DNA of 64,000 nt from Mesorhizobium escarrei (GCF_935825525.1 NZ_CAKXZT010000190.1:31482-95481); one strand, 5' to 3'. Shown: positions 27,508 through 38,335, numbered from the stretch's first letter. Numbers and translations: made by a program. The notes: a model not told the origin generated them from the letters alone.

Positions 27508-28260
27508 CTACTCCGGCTGCCGGTAGGCAACAAAGCGGTTTTGTTTGGCCTGGAAGATCAGCCCGGTTTCCCTGAGCGCAGGGCTGGCCAGCGGCACGAT
27601 GCGTTTGGCGATCTCCTGGGGATGCGGCAGCGTCTCCGGATCCTCGCCGGGCACCGCCTGCGCACGCATGGCAGTGCGGGTGGCGCCGGGATCGGCGGCA
27701 TTGACCCTGAGGGCCAGGTTTTCCGTCTCATGCGCCCAGGAACGCATCATGGTCTCGACTGCCGCCTTCGACGCCGCATAGGGCGCCCAGAAGGCCCGCG
27801 CCGAATGGGCGGCATTGGAGGAAAGCACGATGGCACGGCCTGCGTCGGAGAGCCTGAGCAACGGGTCGACCGAGCGGATCAGCCGCCATGTCGAGGTGAC
27901 GTTGATGGTCATCACTTTCTCGAAAGTCTTGGCCTCGACATGGCCGATCGGCGAGATGACGCCGAGTACCGCCGCATTGGCGACCAGGATGTCGAGCTTG
28001 CCCCATCGCTCATGGATGGCGCCGCCCAGCCGATCGATGCCGGCCATGTCGGCGAGGTCGAGCGGCACCAGCGTCGCCTGTCCGCCCGTTGCCTTGATCT
28101 GGTCGTCGAGTTCCTCCAGTCCGCCGACAGTGCGGGCAACCGCGATGACGTGCGCTCCAGCGGCGGCAAGTTCCAAGGCGATGAAATAGCCGATGCCGCG
28201 CGAGGCGCCGGTGACGACCGCGACGCGGCCGGAAAGATCGAGGCTAGGGGTGGGGATCAT
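27508..28260 (-). CDS. Short-chain dehydrogenase/reductase
   Basis: 250 residues, classical SDR: cofactor motif TGASRGIG, LVANAAVLG, and the YxxxK active site in PYAASKAAVE with a preceding Ser (VLSSNAAH). NAD(P)-dependent oxidoreductase of unknown substrate. Its start lies about 60 bp from the purF stop on the same strand, so it may be read with cvpA-purF. Confidence 0.9.
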   Translation of the reverse strand: MIPTPSLDLSGRVAVVTGASRGIGYFIALELAAAGAHVIAVARTVGGLEELDDQIKATGGQATLVPLDLADMAGIDRLGGAIHERWGKLDILVANAAVLGVISPIGHVEAKTFEKVMTINVTSTWRLIRSVDPLLRLSDAGRAIVLSSNAAHSARAFWAPYAASKAAVETMMRSWAHETENLALRVNAADPGATRTAMRAQAVPGEDPETLPHPQEIAKRIVPLASPALRETGLIFQAKQNRFVAYRQPE

Positions 28261-28321
28261 GCGAGAGCCTCCTCGCTAGACGTGAAAACACAACAGGGGA
28301 AGGCAAATGGTGGTCCGGCAC

Positions 28322-29791
28322 CTAAGCCCCGCCTGCCGCCAGCAGCGACAGCGTGCGCACATTGTCCGAACCTTCAAAATCGGCAAGCCGGGTCGGATAT
28401 TGCCCGGTGAAGCAGGCGTCGCAGAATTGCGGCTGCGCGTCGTCACGGCCGGCCTCGCCGACGGCGCGGTAGAGCCCGTCGATCGACAGGAAACCGAGCG
28501 AATCGACGCGGATGAACTCGGCCATCTCTTCGACCGACATGCGCGACGCCAGCAGCTTCGACTTCTCCGGCGTGTCGACGCCATAGAAGCAGGAAGCGCG
28601 CGTCGGCGGCGAAGCAATGCGCATGTGCACTTCCTTGGCGCCGGCATCGCGCACCATCTGCACGATCTTTTGGCTGGTGGTGCCGCGCACGATCGAATCG
28701 TCGACCAGCACCACGCGCTTGCCTTCGATCATGCGGCGGTTGGCGTTGTGCTTGAGTTTGACACCCATGTGGCGGATCGAATCGCCAGGCTGGATGAAGG
28801 TGCGGCCGACATAGTGATTGCGGATGATGCCGAGCTCGAATGGGATGCCCGCAGCTTGCGAAAAGCCGATCGCCGCCGGGGTGCCGCTGTCCGGCACCGG
28901 CACGACGATATCGGCCTCGACCGGGCTTTCGAGCGCCAGCTCGGCGCCGATGCGCTTGCGAACTTCATAGACGTTGCGGCCTTCGACCGACGAATCCGGA
29001 CGCGCGAAATAAACATATTCGAAGATGCAGAAGCGGGTCTTCTGTGGCTCAAACGGAAACAGGCTCTCGATACCCTTGGCGGTGACGACGACCATCTCGC
29101 CGGGCTTCAGGTCGCGCACGAAACGCGCGCCGATGATGTCGAGCGCGCAGGTTTCGGAAGCCAGGATCCAGGCGCCGTCGAGATCGCCGAGCACCAGCGG
29201 CCGGATGCCGAGCGGATCGCGGCAGCCGATCATCTTCTTTGAAGTCATCGCCACCAGCGAGAAGGCGCCTTCGACCTGGCGCACCGCATCGATGAAGCGC
29301 GAGTTGAGATCGCGCTCCCTGCTGGTGGCGACCAGATGCAGCAGCGTCTCGGTGTCGGAGGTCGACGAGAAGATCGCGCCCTGTTTCTGAAGCGCGCGCT
29401 GCACTGTCATGGCGTTGGTGAGGTTGCCGTTGTGGGCGACGGCGAAGCCGCCATCGGCGAGCTCGGCGAAAAACGGCTGGATGTTGCGCTGGCCGGCACC
29501 GCCTGTGGTGGCGTAGCGCGTGTGGCCGATGGCGCGGTTGCCTTGCAGGCTGTCGATGACGCGCTGTTTGGTGAATGTATCGCCGATCAGGCCGACATGA
29601 TGTTCGACATGGAACTGGGTGCCGTCATAGGAAACGATACCCGCCGCTTCCTGGCCGCGATGCTGCAACGCATGCAGGCCAAGCGTGACGATAGCTGCGG
29701 CGTCCTGCCGGCCGAAAATGCCGAACACGCCGCATTCGTCATGGAAGTGATCGTCAGCTTCGGCGGAAAGCACGTCGTCTGCGTCTGCCAT
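28322..29791 (-). CDS. purF: Amidophosphoribosyltransferase
   Basis: 489 residues. First committed step of purine synthesis: PRPP + glutamine to phosphoribosylamine. A short propeptide (MADADDVLSAEADDHFHDE) precedes the N-terminal nucleophile Cys (CGVFGIFG), so self-processing is expected. The PRPP-binding loop is VVLVDDSIVRGTT, and the tail cysteines fit the Bacillus-type enzyme. Downstream of cvpA by 78 bp, as in the E. coli cvpA-purF order. Confidence 0.97.
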   Translation of the reverse strand: MADADDVLSAEADDHFHDECGVFGIFGRQDAAAIVTLGLHALQHRGQEAAGIVSYDGTQFHVEHHVGLIGDTFTKQRVIDSLQGNRAIGHTRYATTGGAGQRNIQPFFAELADGGFAVAHNGNLTNAMTVQRALQKQGAIFSSTSDTETLLHLVATSRERDLNSRFIDAVRQVEGAFSLVAMTSKKMIGCRDPLGIRPLVLGDLDGAWILASETCALDIIGARFVRDLKPGEMVVVTAKGIESLFPFEPQKTRFCIFEYVYFARPDSSVEGRNVYEVRKRIGAELALESPVEADIVVPVPDSGTPAAIGFSQAAGIPFELGIIRNHYVGRTFIQPGDSIRHMGVKLKHNANRRMIEGKRVVLVDDSIVRGTTSQKIVQMVRDAGAKEVHMRIASPPTRASCFYGVDTPEKSKLLASRMSVEEMAEFIRVDSLGFLSIDGLYRAVGEAGRDDAQPQFCDACFTGQYPTRLADFEGSDNVRTLSLLAAGGA

Positions 29792-29869
29792 CTTCAGCTC
29801 CGCTAAAGTCGCTATATAGTGTGATGACTGCTCGAGAGCAACGTAGAGTTTGCGGCTTTCACATGATCG

Positions 29870-30538
29870 TCAGTTTGCCGGCGCCGGATTGGCCGGTGCA
29901 TTGTCGGCCGGTGGCGCGTCGGTCTCGCTGCCGTCGGGCGCCGGAGCATCGTCGGTGGCTGCCGGTGCGTCCGCCGCGGGGGCGTCCGCTGCCGGAGGTG
30001 TCTCGGCGCCGGTCTCGGGTGCCGGCTGGCTAGGATTGAGCCTGTTGAGGATCGCGTTTTCCGGATCCTCGGGCAGCAGGCTTTCGAGCTTGGCGCCGAT
30101 CGATTCGAGCAGCGGCCGCGACTTGGCATCGGCGACCCAGCCCGGAGCCTTGGGGCCGGCCAGCCAGTTGAAGAACAGCAGGGCCACCGCGACGACCAGG
30201 ATGCCGCGCGCCGCGCCATAGAGAAAACCAAGCGTGCGGTCGAGCGCGCCGACCCTGGAATCGATGATCCAGTCGGCGAGTTTCATGGTGATGACGGAAA
30301 CGACGATCAGCGCGACGATGAAGACGATGCCGGCGGCGGCGGCCATGGCAATCTTCTCATTGTCGACATAGGGCTGAACGTAAGGCAGGACCGGTTGGTA
30401 GAAAAAGAACGCTGCGGCGGCCGCCGCTATCCAGGAGATGACGGAAAGGATCTCGCGCGAAAAGCCGCGAACCATGGCGAGCATCGCCGAGACCAAGGTG
30501 AAGCCGACGAGAATTCCGTCAAGCAGCGTAATCGGCAT
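29870..30538 (-). CDS. cvpA: CvpA family inner-membrane protein
   Basis: 222 residues. Four membrane helices in the first ~125 residues (LLDGILVGFTLVSAMLAMVRGFSREILSV) are typical of CvpA, followed by an Ala/Pro/Asp-rich cytoplasmic or periplasmic tail of ~90 residues that is low complexity and longer than in E. coli. CvpA is needed for colicin V production and cell-envelope robustness in other species. Sits directly before purF. Confidence 0.9.
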   Translation of the reverse strand: MPITLLDGILVGFTLVSAMLAMVRGFSREILSVISWIAAAAAAFFFYQPVLPYVQPYVDNEKIAMAAAAGIVFIVALIVVSVITMKLADWIIDSRVGALDRTLGFLYGAARGILVVAVALLFFNWLAGPKAPGWVADAKSRPLLESIGAKLESLLPEDPENAILNRLNPSQPAPETGAETPPAADAPAADAPAATDDAPAPDGSETDAPPADNAPANPAPAN

Positions 30539-30565
30539 GTCTTTTGCCCCACTTCATGAGCCGCG

Positions 30566-31969
30566 TCATTCTTGCTCGTCGGCGCGGCTGCGCCGCGAGC
30601 CGGCTATGCGCGCCACGAGATCGGCAAGCTCGGTGGGCTGGAAAGCGCCGGCCCCTATCCCCCCGGCAAGTTCCTCGCTGCCCAAGGGCAGAACCGCGCT
30701 TCCAAAACCCAGCTTTTCGGCTTCCTTCAGGCGCTGCTGCGCGTGCGCAACCGGCCTCACGGCGCCCGAAAGGCTGATTTCGCCGAAATAGACGCAATCG
30801 GCGGGAAGGGCAAGACCAGTGAGCGAGGAAACCAGTGCGGCCGCCACCGCCAGATCGGCAGCCGGCTCCGAGATACGGTAGCCGCCGGCGACGTTGAGAT
30901 AGACGTCATGCGTGCCAAAGCGGACTCCACAATGGGCTTCGAGAACGGCGAGGATCATCGACAGCCGGGCGCCGTCCCAACCGACGACGGCGCGACGCGG
31001 CGTGCCTAGCGACGACGGCGCCACCAGCGCCTGGATCTCGACCAGCACCGGCCTGGTACCTTCCATGCCGGCGAAAACCGCGGCGCCCGGCGCTTTCGCA
31101 TGGCGCTCGCCGAGAAAAAGCTCGGATGGATTGGCGACCTCACGCAGGCCCATATCAGACATTTCGAACACGCCAATCTCGTCGGTCGGTCCGAAGCGGT
31201 TCTTGACCGTGCGCAGGATGCGGTAGTGGTGGCCGCCTTCGCCCTCGAAATAAAGCACCGCGTCGACCATATGCTCGACGACGCGCGGCCCGGCGATCTG
31301 GCCTTCCTTGGTAACGTGGCCGACGAGCACGATCGCCGCCCCTGTGGATTTGGCATAGCGGATCATCGCTTGGGCGGCGGCGCGCACCTGGGTGACGGTG
31401 CCGGGCGCCGAATCGGCCATGTCGGTCCACAAGGTCTGGATCGAATCGAGGATCACCAGGTCCGGCCGCTTGCCGTCGGCGATGGTGGCGAGGATGTCCT
31501 CGACATTGGTTTCGGCGGCAAGCTCCACCGGAGTATCGGCGACGCCGAGCCGCTGCGCACGCAGCCGGATCTGGGCGACCGCCTCTTCGCCCGAGACGTA
31601 GACGATGCGGTGACCCTTGGACGCCAGTGCTGCGGCAGCCTGGGTCAACAGCGTCGACTTGCCGATGCCGGGATCGCCGCCGACCAGAAGGGCCGAGCCG
31701 CGTACGAAACCGCCGCCTGTGGCGCGGTCGAGTTCGCCTATGCCGGAAACGATGCGCGGCGCGTCCTCGATGTCGCCGGACAAAGTCGTGAGCACGACGG
31801 CGCGGCCCTTGCGCGCATTGCGGGTGTTGGCCGGACCCGAGCCGATGCCGCCGGACGTGCCTTCCTCGACCAGCGTGTTCCACTCGCCGCAGGCATCGCA
31901 TTTGCCGGCCCAGCGCTGATGCACCGATCCGCAATTCTGGCAAATGAACTGGATGCGCGATTTAGCCAT
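30566..31969 (-). CDS. radA: DNA repair protein RadA
   Basis: 467 residues from the ATG at 31969. Zinc finger at the N-terminus (CQNCG ... CDACGEW), RecA-like core with Walker A GDPGIGKST, the RadA-specific KNRFG motif, and a C-terminal Lon-protease-like domain (SLTGLALPADCVYFGEISLSG). Processes recombination intermediates by branch migration. The cvpA gene follows 27 bp downstream, so radA-cvpA-purF may be one transcript. Confidence 0.96.
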   Translation of the reverse strand: MAKSRIQFICQNCGSVHQRWAGKCDACGEWNTLVEEGTSGGIGSGPANTRNARKGRAVVLTTLSGDIEDAPRIVSGIGELDRATGGGFVRGSALLVGGDPGIGKSTLLTQAAAALASKGHRIVYVSGEEAVAQIRLRAQRLGVADTPVELAAETNVEDILATIADGKRPDLVILDSIQTLWTDMADSAPGTVTQVRAAAQAMIRYAKSTGAAIVLVGHVTKEGQIAGPRVVEHMVDAVLYFEGEGGHHYRILRTVKNRFGPTDEIGVFEMSDMGLREVANPSELFLGERHAKAPGAAVFAGMEGTRPVLVEIQALVAPSSLGTPRRAVVGWDGARLSMILAVLEAHCGVRFGTHDVYLNVAGGYRISEPAADLAVAAALVSSLTGLALPADCVYFGEISLSGAVRPVAHAQQRLKEAEKLGFGSAVLPLGSEELAGGIGAGAFQPTELADLVARIAGSRRSRADEQE

Positions 31970-32049
31970 GGATCCGCACCCAGTTTTGAATGGTGGCTGA
32001 CTGGGACTGTCCAAGTATCCGAGCGTGGTTTGGGGAGTGTGGATGCAAT

Positions 32050-32562
32050 TCAGTGCTTCTTGGCGTGCGCGCGGACTTCGGCAAGCGCCTCGTCGAGCAA
32101 CTCAGGATTGGGCGGTAGCATCTGCGTGTCGTAGATGGAGATCATTCCTTGTGTCCGGCCGGCAAGTTCAGGCAATTCTTTCCGCGCCTTCTCATCAAGC
32201 CCGTCGACATAAAACAGGAAATGCTGCCCGGTTAGGACGGGTACACCACATCCTCCCATGATCAGCGTGGTCGTAGAGATCGTACCATTCGCTTCCGGCT
32301 TGCCCTTGAACACCTCGATTGTCTCGTATCGTACGTTAACCAGTATCCGGCCATCGCCCACGTCGGCTGGGACATCCCCAAGCTTTGTTGAACTAAGCTC
32401 CGTGGCTGTCACCCGGCCATGGAAGACGAAGGCCGCCTCTGCAAATGCTCGCTGTCGCGTCCAGCCGGCAGGCATGGAACAAGCGGAAGCGATCCCGGGC
32501 AAGACAGCCGCGCCAAGGAGCGCGAGAGCAAGAGAGGCCGGAAACCCGAAACGGTTACCCAT
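32050..32562 (-). CDS. Secreted hypothetical protein
   Basis: 170 residues, signal peptide (SLALALLGAAVLPGIASA) followed at once by CSMP at the mature N-terminus. The next ~110 residues form a beta-rich domain (FVFHGRVTATELSS, VRYETIEVFKGK, GCGVPVLTGQHFLFYV) resembling the OB-like NTR/TIMP fold that starts with a free cysteine; this is a resemblance only. Starts 2 bp after the dnaB stop. Function unknown. Confidence 0.7.
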   Translation of the reverse strand: MGNRFGFPASLALALLGAAVLPGIASACSMPAGWTRQRAFAEAAFVFHGRVTATELSSTKLGDVPADVGDGRILVNVRYETIEVFKGKPEANGTISTTTLIMGGCGVPVLTGQHFLFYVDGLDEKARKELPELAGRTQGMISIYDTQMLPPNPELLDEALAEVRAHAKKH

Positions 32563-32564
32563 GT

Positions 32565-34055
<1,491 letters not shown>

Positions 34056-34304
34056 GATGTCCCCGAATTTCGATCCCGACCTCTCGATACCAGAACGAGA
34101 AAAAGCCGGTGCTGACTTATATGCATCACTCGCGCTCAATCAGCGTTGATGCCCGCTGTTCACAGGAACGGCAAACCGTCCACAGGACAGAACTCCCGGG
34201 CTCTGATTCCATTTGACTCGGCAAGGCCGCGATTCTACGCGACGCTTTGAACAAAGCAAGAACAAAATCGAAGAGAAGGGTGCTGCCCAGGAATCGATGC
34301 GAGA

Positions 34305-35267
34305 CTAGACTGCGTCGCCCCAGTCGAGCCGGCGCGCCAGCCTGAACGCATCGCCATCGCGCTTGGTGAACAGTTTTTCGTCGGCACTGCCGTCCGTTTC
34401 GCAAAATTTCAGCAGGACCTTGCCGGAGCCCGATTTCGGCGGTGCGATCACACGTGCCTGCAGTGGGGCAACAGCTTGGCGGGAGGCGGCGACGTAGATG
34501 AATTTCTCGTCCTCCCATGGCACGTCGGCGTCTTTGGCCAGGCGGTGCAGGCGCGAACGCGCGACGCGCCGCGAAAAATGGCACCAGTCGGGCGCCACGA
34601 GCGGGCAGGGCGCCTCATGCGGGCAAGGCGCAAGCACATGCGCGCCGGCCTCGATCAGCTGCCGGCGCACGGCAAGGATGCGCTGCCATCCGGCCGGCGT
34701 GCCCGACTCGACGACCAGCAGCGTATCGTCGGTCAAGTGCCAGAGCCGGTCGATGAGTTTTGGCAGAGACGCCGGTCCGATCTCGTCCAGCACATAGGCG
34801 CAGGTGACCAACTCAGCCGGCTTGAGATCGGCAAGGTCGAGGGTGACATCGCCGGCCAGCCAGGCGACCCTGGCCGTCATCGCCTCGGTGGCAAGCGCCG
34901 CGCCGACCCGGCGCACCGCGGCGCTCGCCTCGATCAGCACCGCCTGCTCGAGGTCGGGCCAGAGATCGAGCGCGGCCCAAAGCACGGTGCCGGGGCCGGC
35001 TCCGACATCGAGCAGGGTTTTCGGAGCATAGTCGGGCCTTGTCTCGCTGAGCGCATCGAGGCTGGCACGGACGGCGGCATAGGTCGCCGGCAGCCGCGTC
35101 GCCAGATAGGCCTTGACCGCCATCTCCTCGGCCATGTGCAGGCGGCCGTCGCGCAGTTCGGCGCGGTAGCGGTCCGACAGCGTTTTTGCCGCTTGCTTCA
35201 GCGTCGGCAGCGGCACTTTTTCGAGAAGATGCTCGACGCCCTGTCGAAGCGGGATAGGCAGTTCCAT
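34305..35267 (-). CDS. Rsm22-family SAM-dependent methyltransferase-like protein
   Basis: 320 residues. Rossmann SAM motif LLDVGAGPGTVLWA, then DEIGPASLP and ESGTPAGW. The C-terminal part carries CPHEAPCPL, WCHF and a later KFC. In mitochondrial homologues (Rsm22/METTL17) four such cysteines hold a [4Fe-4S] cluster and the protein binds the small ribosomal subunit. A ribosome-assembly role is therefore inferred. Starts 3 bp after the ynfA stop, so the two are co-transcribed. Confidence 0.88.
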   Translation of the reverse strand: MELPIPLRQGVEHLLEKVPLPTLKQAAKTLSDRYRAELRDGRLHMAEEMAVKAYLATRLPATYAAVRASLDALSETRPDYAPKTLLDVGAGPGTVLWAALDLWPDLEQAVLIEASAAVRRVGAALATEAMTARVAWLAGDVTLDLADLKPAELVTCAYVLDEIGPASLPKLIDRLWHLTDDTLLVVESGTPAGWQRILAVRRQLIEAGAHVLAPCPHEAPCPLVAPDWCHFSRRVARSRLHRLAKDADVPWEDEKFIYVAASRQAVAPLQARVIAPPKSGSGKVLLKFCETDGSADEKLFTKRDGDAFRLARRLDWGDAV

Positions 35268-35270
35268 GGC

Positions 35271-35594
35271 TCAGGCACCCCGAGGTGCGAGCAGAATGAC
35301 CGAGGCGCCAACGATGCAGAGCGCGGAGCCGGCAAGGTCCCAGCGGTCGGGCCGCACGCCTTCCACCAGCCACAGCCATCCGAGCGAGGCGGCGATATAA
35401 ATGCCGCCATAGGCGGCATAGGCGCGCCCCGCAGCACTGATGTCTACCAGCGCCAGCAGGAAGCCGAACAAAGCGAGCGAGGCCAGGCCTGGAGCCAGCC
35501 ACAGCGGCGACTTTTCCAACCGCCACCACGCCCAGATCGAAAAGCAGCCGGCGATCTCGGCGAGGGCAGCAACGATGTAGATGAGATAGGTCAT
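35271..35594 (-). CDS. ynfA: YnfA family small membrane protein
   Basis: 107 residues, four membrane helices. The pattern ALAEIAGCFSIWAWWR, then AAYGGIYIAASLGWLW is that of YnfA, a small multidrug-resistance-like family. Odd point: the ATG lies directly after the U-tract of a hairpin (35598-35625) with no Shine-Dalgarno between, so its translation start is unusual. Confidence 0.92.
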   Translation of the reverse strand: MTYLIYIVAALAEIAGCFSIWAWWRLEKSPLWLAPGLASLALFGFLLALVDISAAGRAYAAYGGIYIAASLGWLWLVEGVRPDRWDLAGSALCIVGASVILLAPRGA

Positions 35595-35597
35595 GAA

Positions 35598-35625
35598 AAA
35601 AGGTCTCGCGGCGACGAGACCTTTT
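35598..35625. terminator. Hairpin terminator abutting ynfA start
   Basis: Arms AAAAGGTCTCG (35598-35608) and CGAGACCTTTT (35615-35625), six-base loop. On the minus strand the T-run extends to six and ends just before the ynfA ATG (35594). Both strands have T-runs, so it can work in both directions. It probably ends the cyclopropane-synthase-like transcript. Confidence 0.82.
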
Positions 35626-35675
35626 CCGCGTCCAGGCCGGCAATGGCAAGCGGCAATGGGGCGATCGTCGGCAGT

Positions 35676-36965
35676 CTATTCCATATCCGCCACCTTGCGG
35701 CGCCGCGCGGGCTTGGCGGCAGGGGCCTTTTGGCGATGCCCCATGTCGCGCAGCTGCAACGCCTTCTCGCATTTGGCCATATAGTCGCGAGACATCGGCA
35801 GCGTGTCGTTCTTCTTGGCAATCTGGATTTGGAAGACCACCAGATCCTGCCAGCGGAAAGCGGCTTCCGAGGCTGCCAGATAGAACTCCCACATACGGCA
35901 AAACCGTTCGTCATAGATCGCCTTGGCCTTGTCGCGGTTGGCGGCGAATCGCGCGCTCCAATGCCTCAGCGTCTCGGCATAGTGTAGCCGCAGGACCTCG
36001 ATGTCGGTGACGATGAGGCCCGATTTTTCGATCGCCGGCATCACTTCCGAGAGCGAGGGGATGTAGCCGCCCGGGAAGATGTATTTGCGGATGAAGGCGC
36101 TGGTTGCCCACGGCGCGCCGGAGCGGCCGATCGTGTGCAGCAGCATGACGCCGTCCGGCTTTAAGAGTGTCGCCGATTTGTCGAAGAAGGTGCGGTAGTG
36201 GTTGACGCCGACATGCTCGAACATGCCGACCGAGACGACGCGGTCGAAGCGCTCGTTAAGCTCGCGATAATCCCTCAATTCGAAATGCGCGCGGTTTTCC
36301 AGGCCTTGCGCATAGGCGCGGTCGGTGGCGACGCCATGCTGCTCGGTCGACAACGTCACACCTTGCACGTCGACGTCGAAGGACTTGGCGAGATAGAGAC
36401 CGAGCCCGCCCCAGCCGGAGCCGATGTCGAGCACCGTCTGGCCCGCCTTCAGCCTGAGCTTGGCGGCAATATGGCGCTTCTTGGCGGCCTGCGCCTCATC
36501 GAGTGTCATGTCCGGCTGCTCGAAATAGGCGCAGGAATACTGCATGTCCTCGTCGAGGAAGAGTCTGTAGAGGTCGCCCGACAGATCATAGTGGCGCTGC
36601 ACGTTGCGGCGCGCGCGCGCCGCCGTGTTGATCTGCTGCAGGCGGCGGAAAGCGTGACGCAGGCCTTCGATCGCCTTCGACCAGGTGGCATCGATGCCCC
36701 CGCTACCCATGTTCTGGAAGGCGATGCGCATCACCCCCAGCACGCCGCCCTCGAGTATGTCGAGTTCACCGTCCATATAGGCTTCCGGCACCGCCAGCAT
36801 CGGATCGAAGCTGATGGCGCGCTCGGCATGCGCGGTCTTGATGTGCATGTGCACCAAATCGCCGCTGCCGTCGCCGAAATCCACCGACAAGCCCTTAGGT
36901 CCGGTGACCTTGAGATTGCCGGTGAGCACCAGGCGGTCGAGAATGCGTTTCAGCAGAATATTCAT
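35676..36965 (-). CDS. Cyclopropane-fatty-acyl-phospholipid synthase family protein
   Basis: 429 residues from the ATG at 36965, GAGAGGGG upstream. The SAM motif is VLDIGSGWGGLGLYLAK; VGVNHYRTFFDK, GRSGAPWATSAFIRKYIFPGGYIPSL and the tail HYAETLRHWSARFA are family features. Transfers a methylene group from SAM to unsaturated acyl chains of membrane phospholipids. Rhizobia carry more than one Cfa-like protein, and some act on other steps, so no symbol is given. Confidence 0.9.
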   Translation of the reverse strand: MNILLKRILDRLVLTGNLKVTGPKGLSVDFGDGSGDLVHMHIKTAHAERAISFDPMLAVPEAYMDGELDILEGGVLGVMRIAFQNMGSGGIDATWSKAIEGLRHAFRRLQQINTAARARRNVQRHYDLSGDLYRLFLDEDMQYSCAYFEQPDMTLDEAQAAKKRHIAAKLRLKAGQTVLDIGSGWGGLGLYLAKSFDVDVQGVTLSTEQHGVATDRAYAQGLENRAHFELRDYRELNERFDRVVSVGMFEHVGVNHYRTFFDKSATLLKPDGVMLLHTIGRSGAPWATSAFIRKYIFPGGYIPSLSEVMPAIEKSGLIVTDIEVLRLHYAETLRHWSARFAANRDKAKAIYDERFCRMWEFYLAASEAAFRWQDLVVFQIQIAKKNDTLPMSRDYMAKCEKALQLRDMGHRQKAPAAKPARRRKVADME

Positions 36966-37003
36966 GACCAATGTCCCCTCTCGGCCAGCCACGCTGTCTC
37001 GGC

Positions 37004-37047
37004 GCATGACCCGAAAAATCGAAATCGATTTTCGGAAAGGATCATGC
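37004..37047. repeat. REP-like palindrome
   Basis: Outer arms GCATGA (37004) and TCATGC (ending 37047); inner arms CCGAAAATCG/CGATTTTCGG-like, with AAATCGATTT at the centre. Same family as 15382 and 38026. Lies in the leader of the Cfa-like gene. Confidence 0.78.
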
Positions 37048-37138
37048 CCAAACCAACAGCGTCCTTTGCGCGTCCAAAGGACGCGCGGCGCTGTAGTCTG
37101 CATCAATATATAGGGGGTCGAAAAGTTCCTTTTGGCAC

Positions 37139-37165
37139 AAAAAAGCCCGGGCGAGGGGCCCGGGC
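37139..37165 (-). terminator. Strong intrinsic terminator of the rpsF-rpsR-rplI operon
   Basis: On the minus strand: GCCCGGG, seven-base loop, CCCGGGC, then a run of six or more T. Stem at 37145-37165. It follows the rplI stop by ~70 bases. Confidence 0.9.
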
Positions 37166-37234
37166 GTTAGTCCAGAAATGATTGGAAGCCGACGAACGTT
37201 TTAAAGCGCCGCTCTGACGCCTTGTGACGTGCAA

Positions 37235-37819
37235 TCAGCCGTTGTCTTCGCCGCCTTCGAACTCGGCATTGGGATCGAAGAAGTTGTCCGGGCGCGCATT
37301 GTCGTTGATGTCGTCGCCATAGATGGCTTCGGCTGTGGTCAGCGTCTCGCCCTTGGCCTGGCGCTCGGCTTCGTCGGCGGTGCGGGCGATGTTGAGCGTG
37401 ATGGTGACCTCGACTTCCGGATGCAGCGCGATCGCCACATTGGTCAGGCCGATGGTCTTGATCGGCTGGTTGAGCAGGATCTGGTTGCGGTTGACCGAGA
37501 AGCCTTCCGCCGTCAGCAACTCGGCGATGTCGCGGGTCGACACCGAGCCGTAGAGCTGGCCGGTTTCGCCGGCCGAGCGCACGGCGATGAAGCTCTTGCC
37601 GTCCAGCTTTTCCGAAATCTGCATCGCCTCGGACTTGCGCTCGAGGTTGCGGGCTTCGAGCTGGGCGCGCTGGCCTTCGAATTTCTTCTTGTTGGCTTCG
37701 TTGGCGCGCAGGGCCTTGCCCTGCGGCAGCAGGAAGTTGCGGGCGAATCCATCCTTGACCTTGACGGTATCGCCCATCTGGCCGAGGCGGGAAACGCGTT
37801 CGAGAAGAATGACTTCCAT
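37235..37819 (-). CDS. rplI: 50S ribosomal protein L9
   Basis: 194 residues. Starts MEVILLERVSRLGQMGDTV, the conserved N-terminal domain, with FLLPQGKAL; long helix, then C-terminal domain (VSTRDIAELL). The C-terminus is ~40 residues longer than in E. coli and acidic (DNARPDNFFDPNAEFEGGED), which is usual in Rhizobiales. Separated from rpsR by 267 bp containing a palindromic repeat. Confidence 0.97.
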   Translation of the reverse strand: MEVILLERVSRLGQMGDTVKVKDGFARNFLLPQGKALRANEANKKKFEGQRAQLEARNLERKSEAMQISEKLDGKSFIAVRSAGETGQLYGSVSTRDIAELLTAEGFSVNRNQILLNQPIKTIGLTNVAIALHPEVEVTITLNIARTADEAERQAKGETLTTAEAIYGDDINDNARPDNFFDPNAEFEGGEDNG

Positions 37820-38025
37820 GGTTTTGTTCCTTCGTTTGGGCGCCAAATCACTGGCATCGACGCCGAATTGTCTGGAACAGGTCAGGAAGCTGAGGGCGTC
37901 GCCGCCGATGTCGCTGTCCTGCCTGTCGCGGCAGTTAGAGGTCTTCACCTCAACCCGGGATTTGATGGCAACCCTGCGGCGCCCGTCGCCGTGGGAAAAG
38001 CGGGCGGCGAACCGCCCGCTGGCTA

Positions 38026-38074
38026 GACCATGATCCCGAAAAGTGGAGAACGGTTATCGGATAAGATCATGGTC
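38026..38074. repeat. REP-like palindrome between rpsR and rplI
   Basis: Arms GACCATGATC (38026-38035) and GATCATGGTC (38065-38074), perfect over 10 bp; inner CCGAAAAGTGGAGAACGGTTATCGG-type core. Located inside the ribosomal operon, 12 bp from the rpsR stop. Confidence 0.85.
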
Positions 38075-38086
38075 AACTAATCAGTG

Positions 38087-38335
38087 TTAGCGAACCACGT
38101 AGGGCAGCAGGCCAAGGAAGCGGGCGCGCTTGATCGCCTTGGCGAGCTCGCGCTGCTTCTTCTGGCTGACGGCAGTGATGCGCGACGGCACGATCTTGCC
38201 GCGCTCGGAAATATAGCGCTGCAGAAGACGTACGTCCTTGTAGTCGATCTTGGGCGCGTTGGCGCCGGAGAACGGGCAGGTCTTGCGGCGGCGATGAAAC
38301 GGGCGCCGGGTCGGGATCTGGTTGATGTCGACCAT
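38087..38335 (-). CDS. rpsR: 30S ribosomal protein S18
   Basis: 82 residues. IDYKDVRLLQRYISERGKI and SRITAVSQKKQRELAKAIKRARFLGLLPY are diagnostic. Binds S6 on the 30S platform. Its ATG overlaps the rpsF stop by one base (TAATG). Confidence 0.97.
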   Translation of the reverse strand: MVDINQIPTRRPFHRRRKTCPFSGANAPKIDYKDVRLLQRYISERGKIVPSRITAVSQKKQRELAKAIKRARFLGLLPYVVR

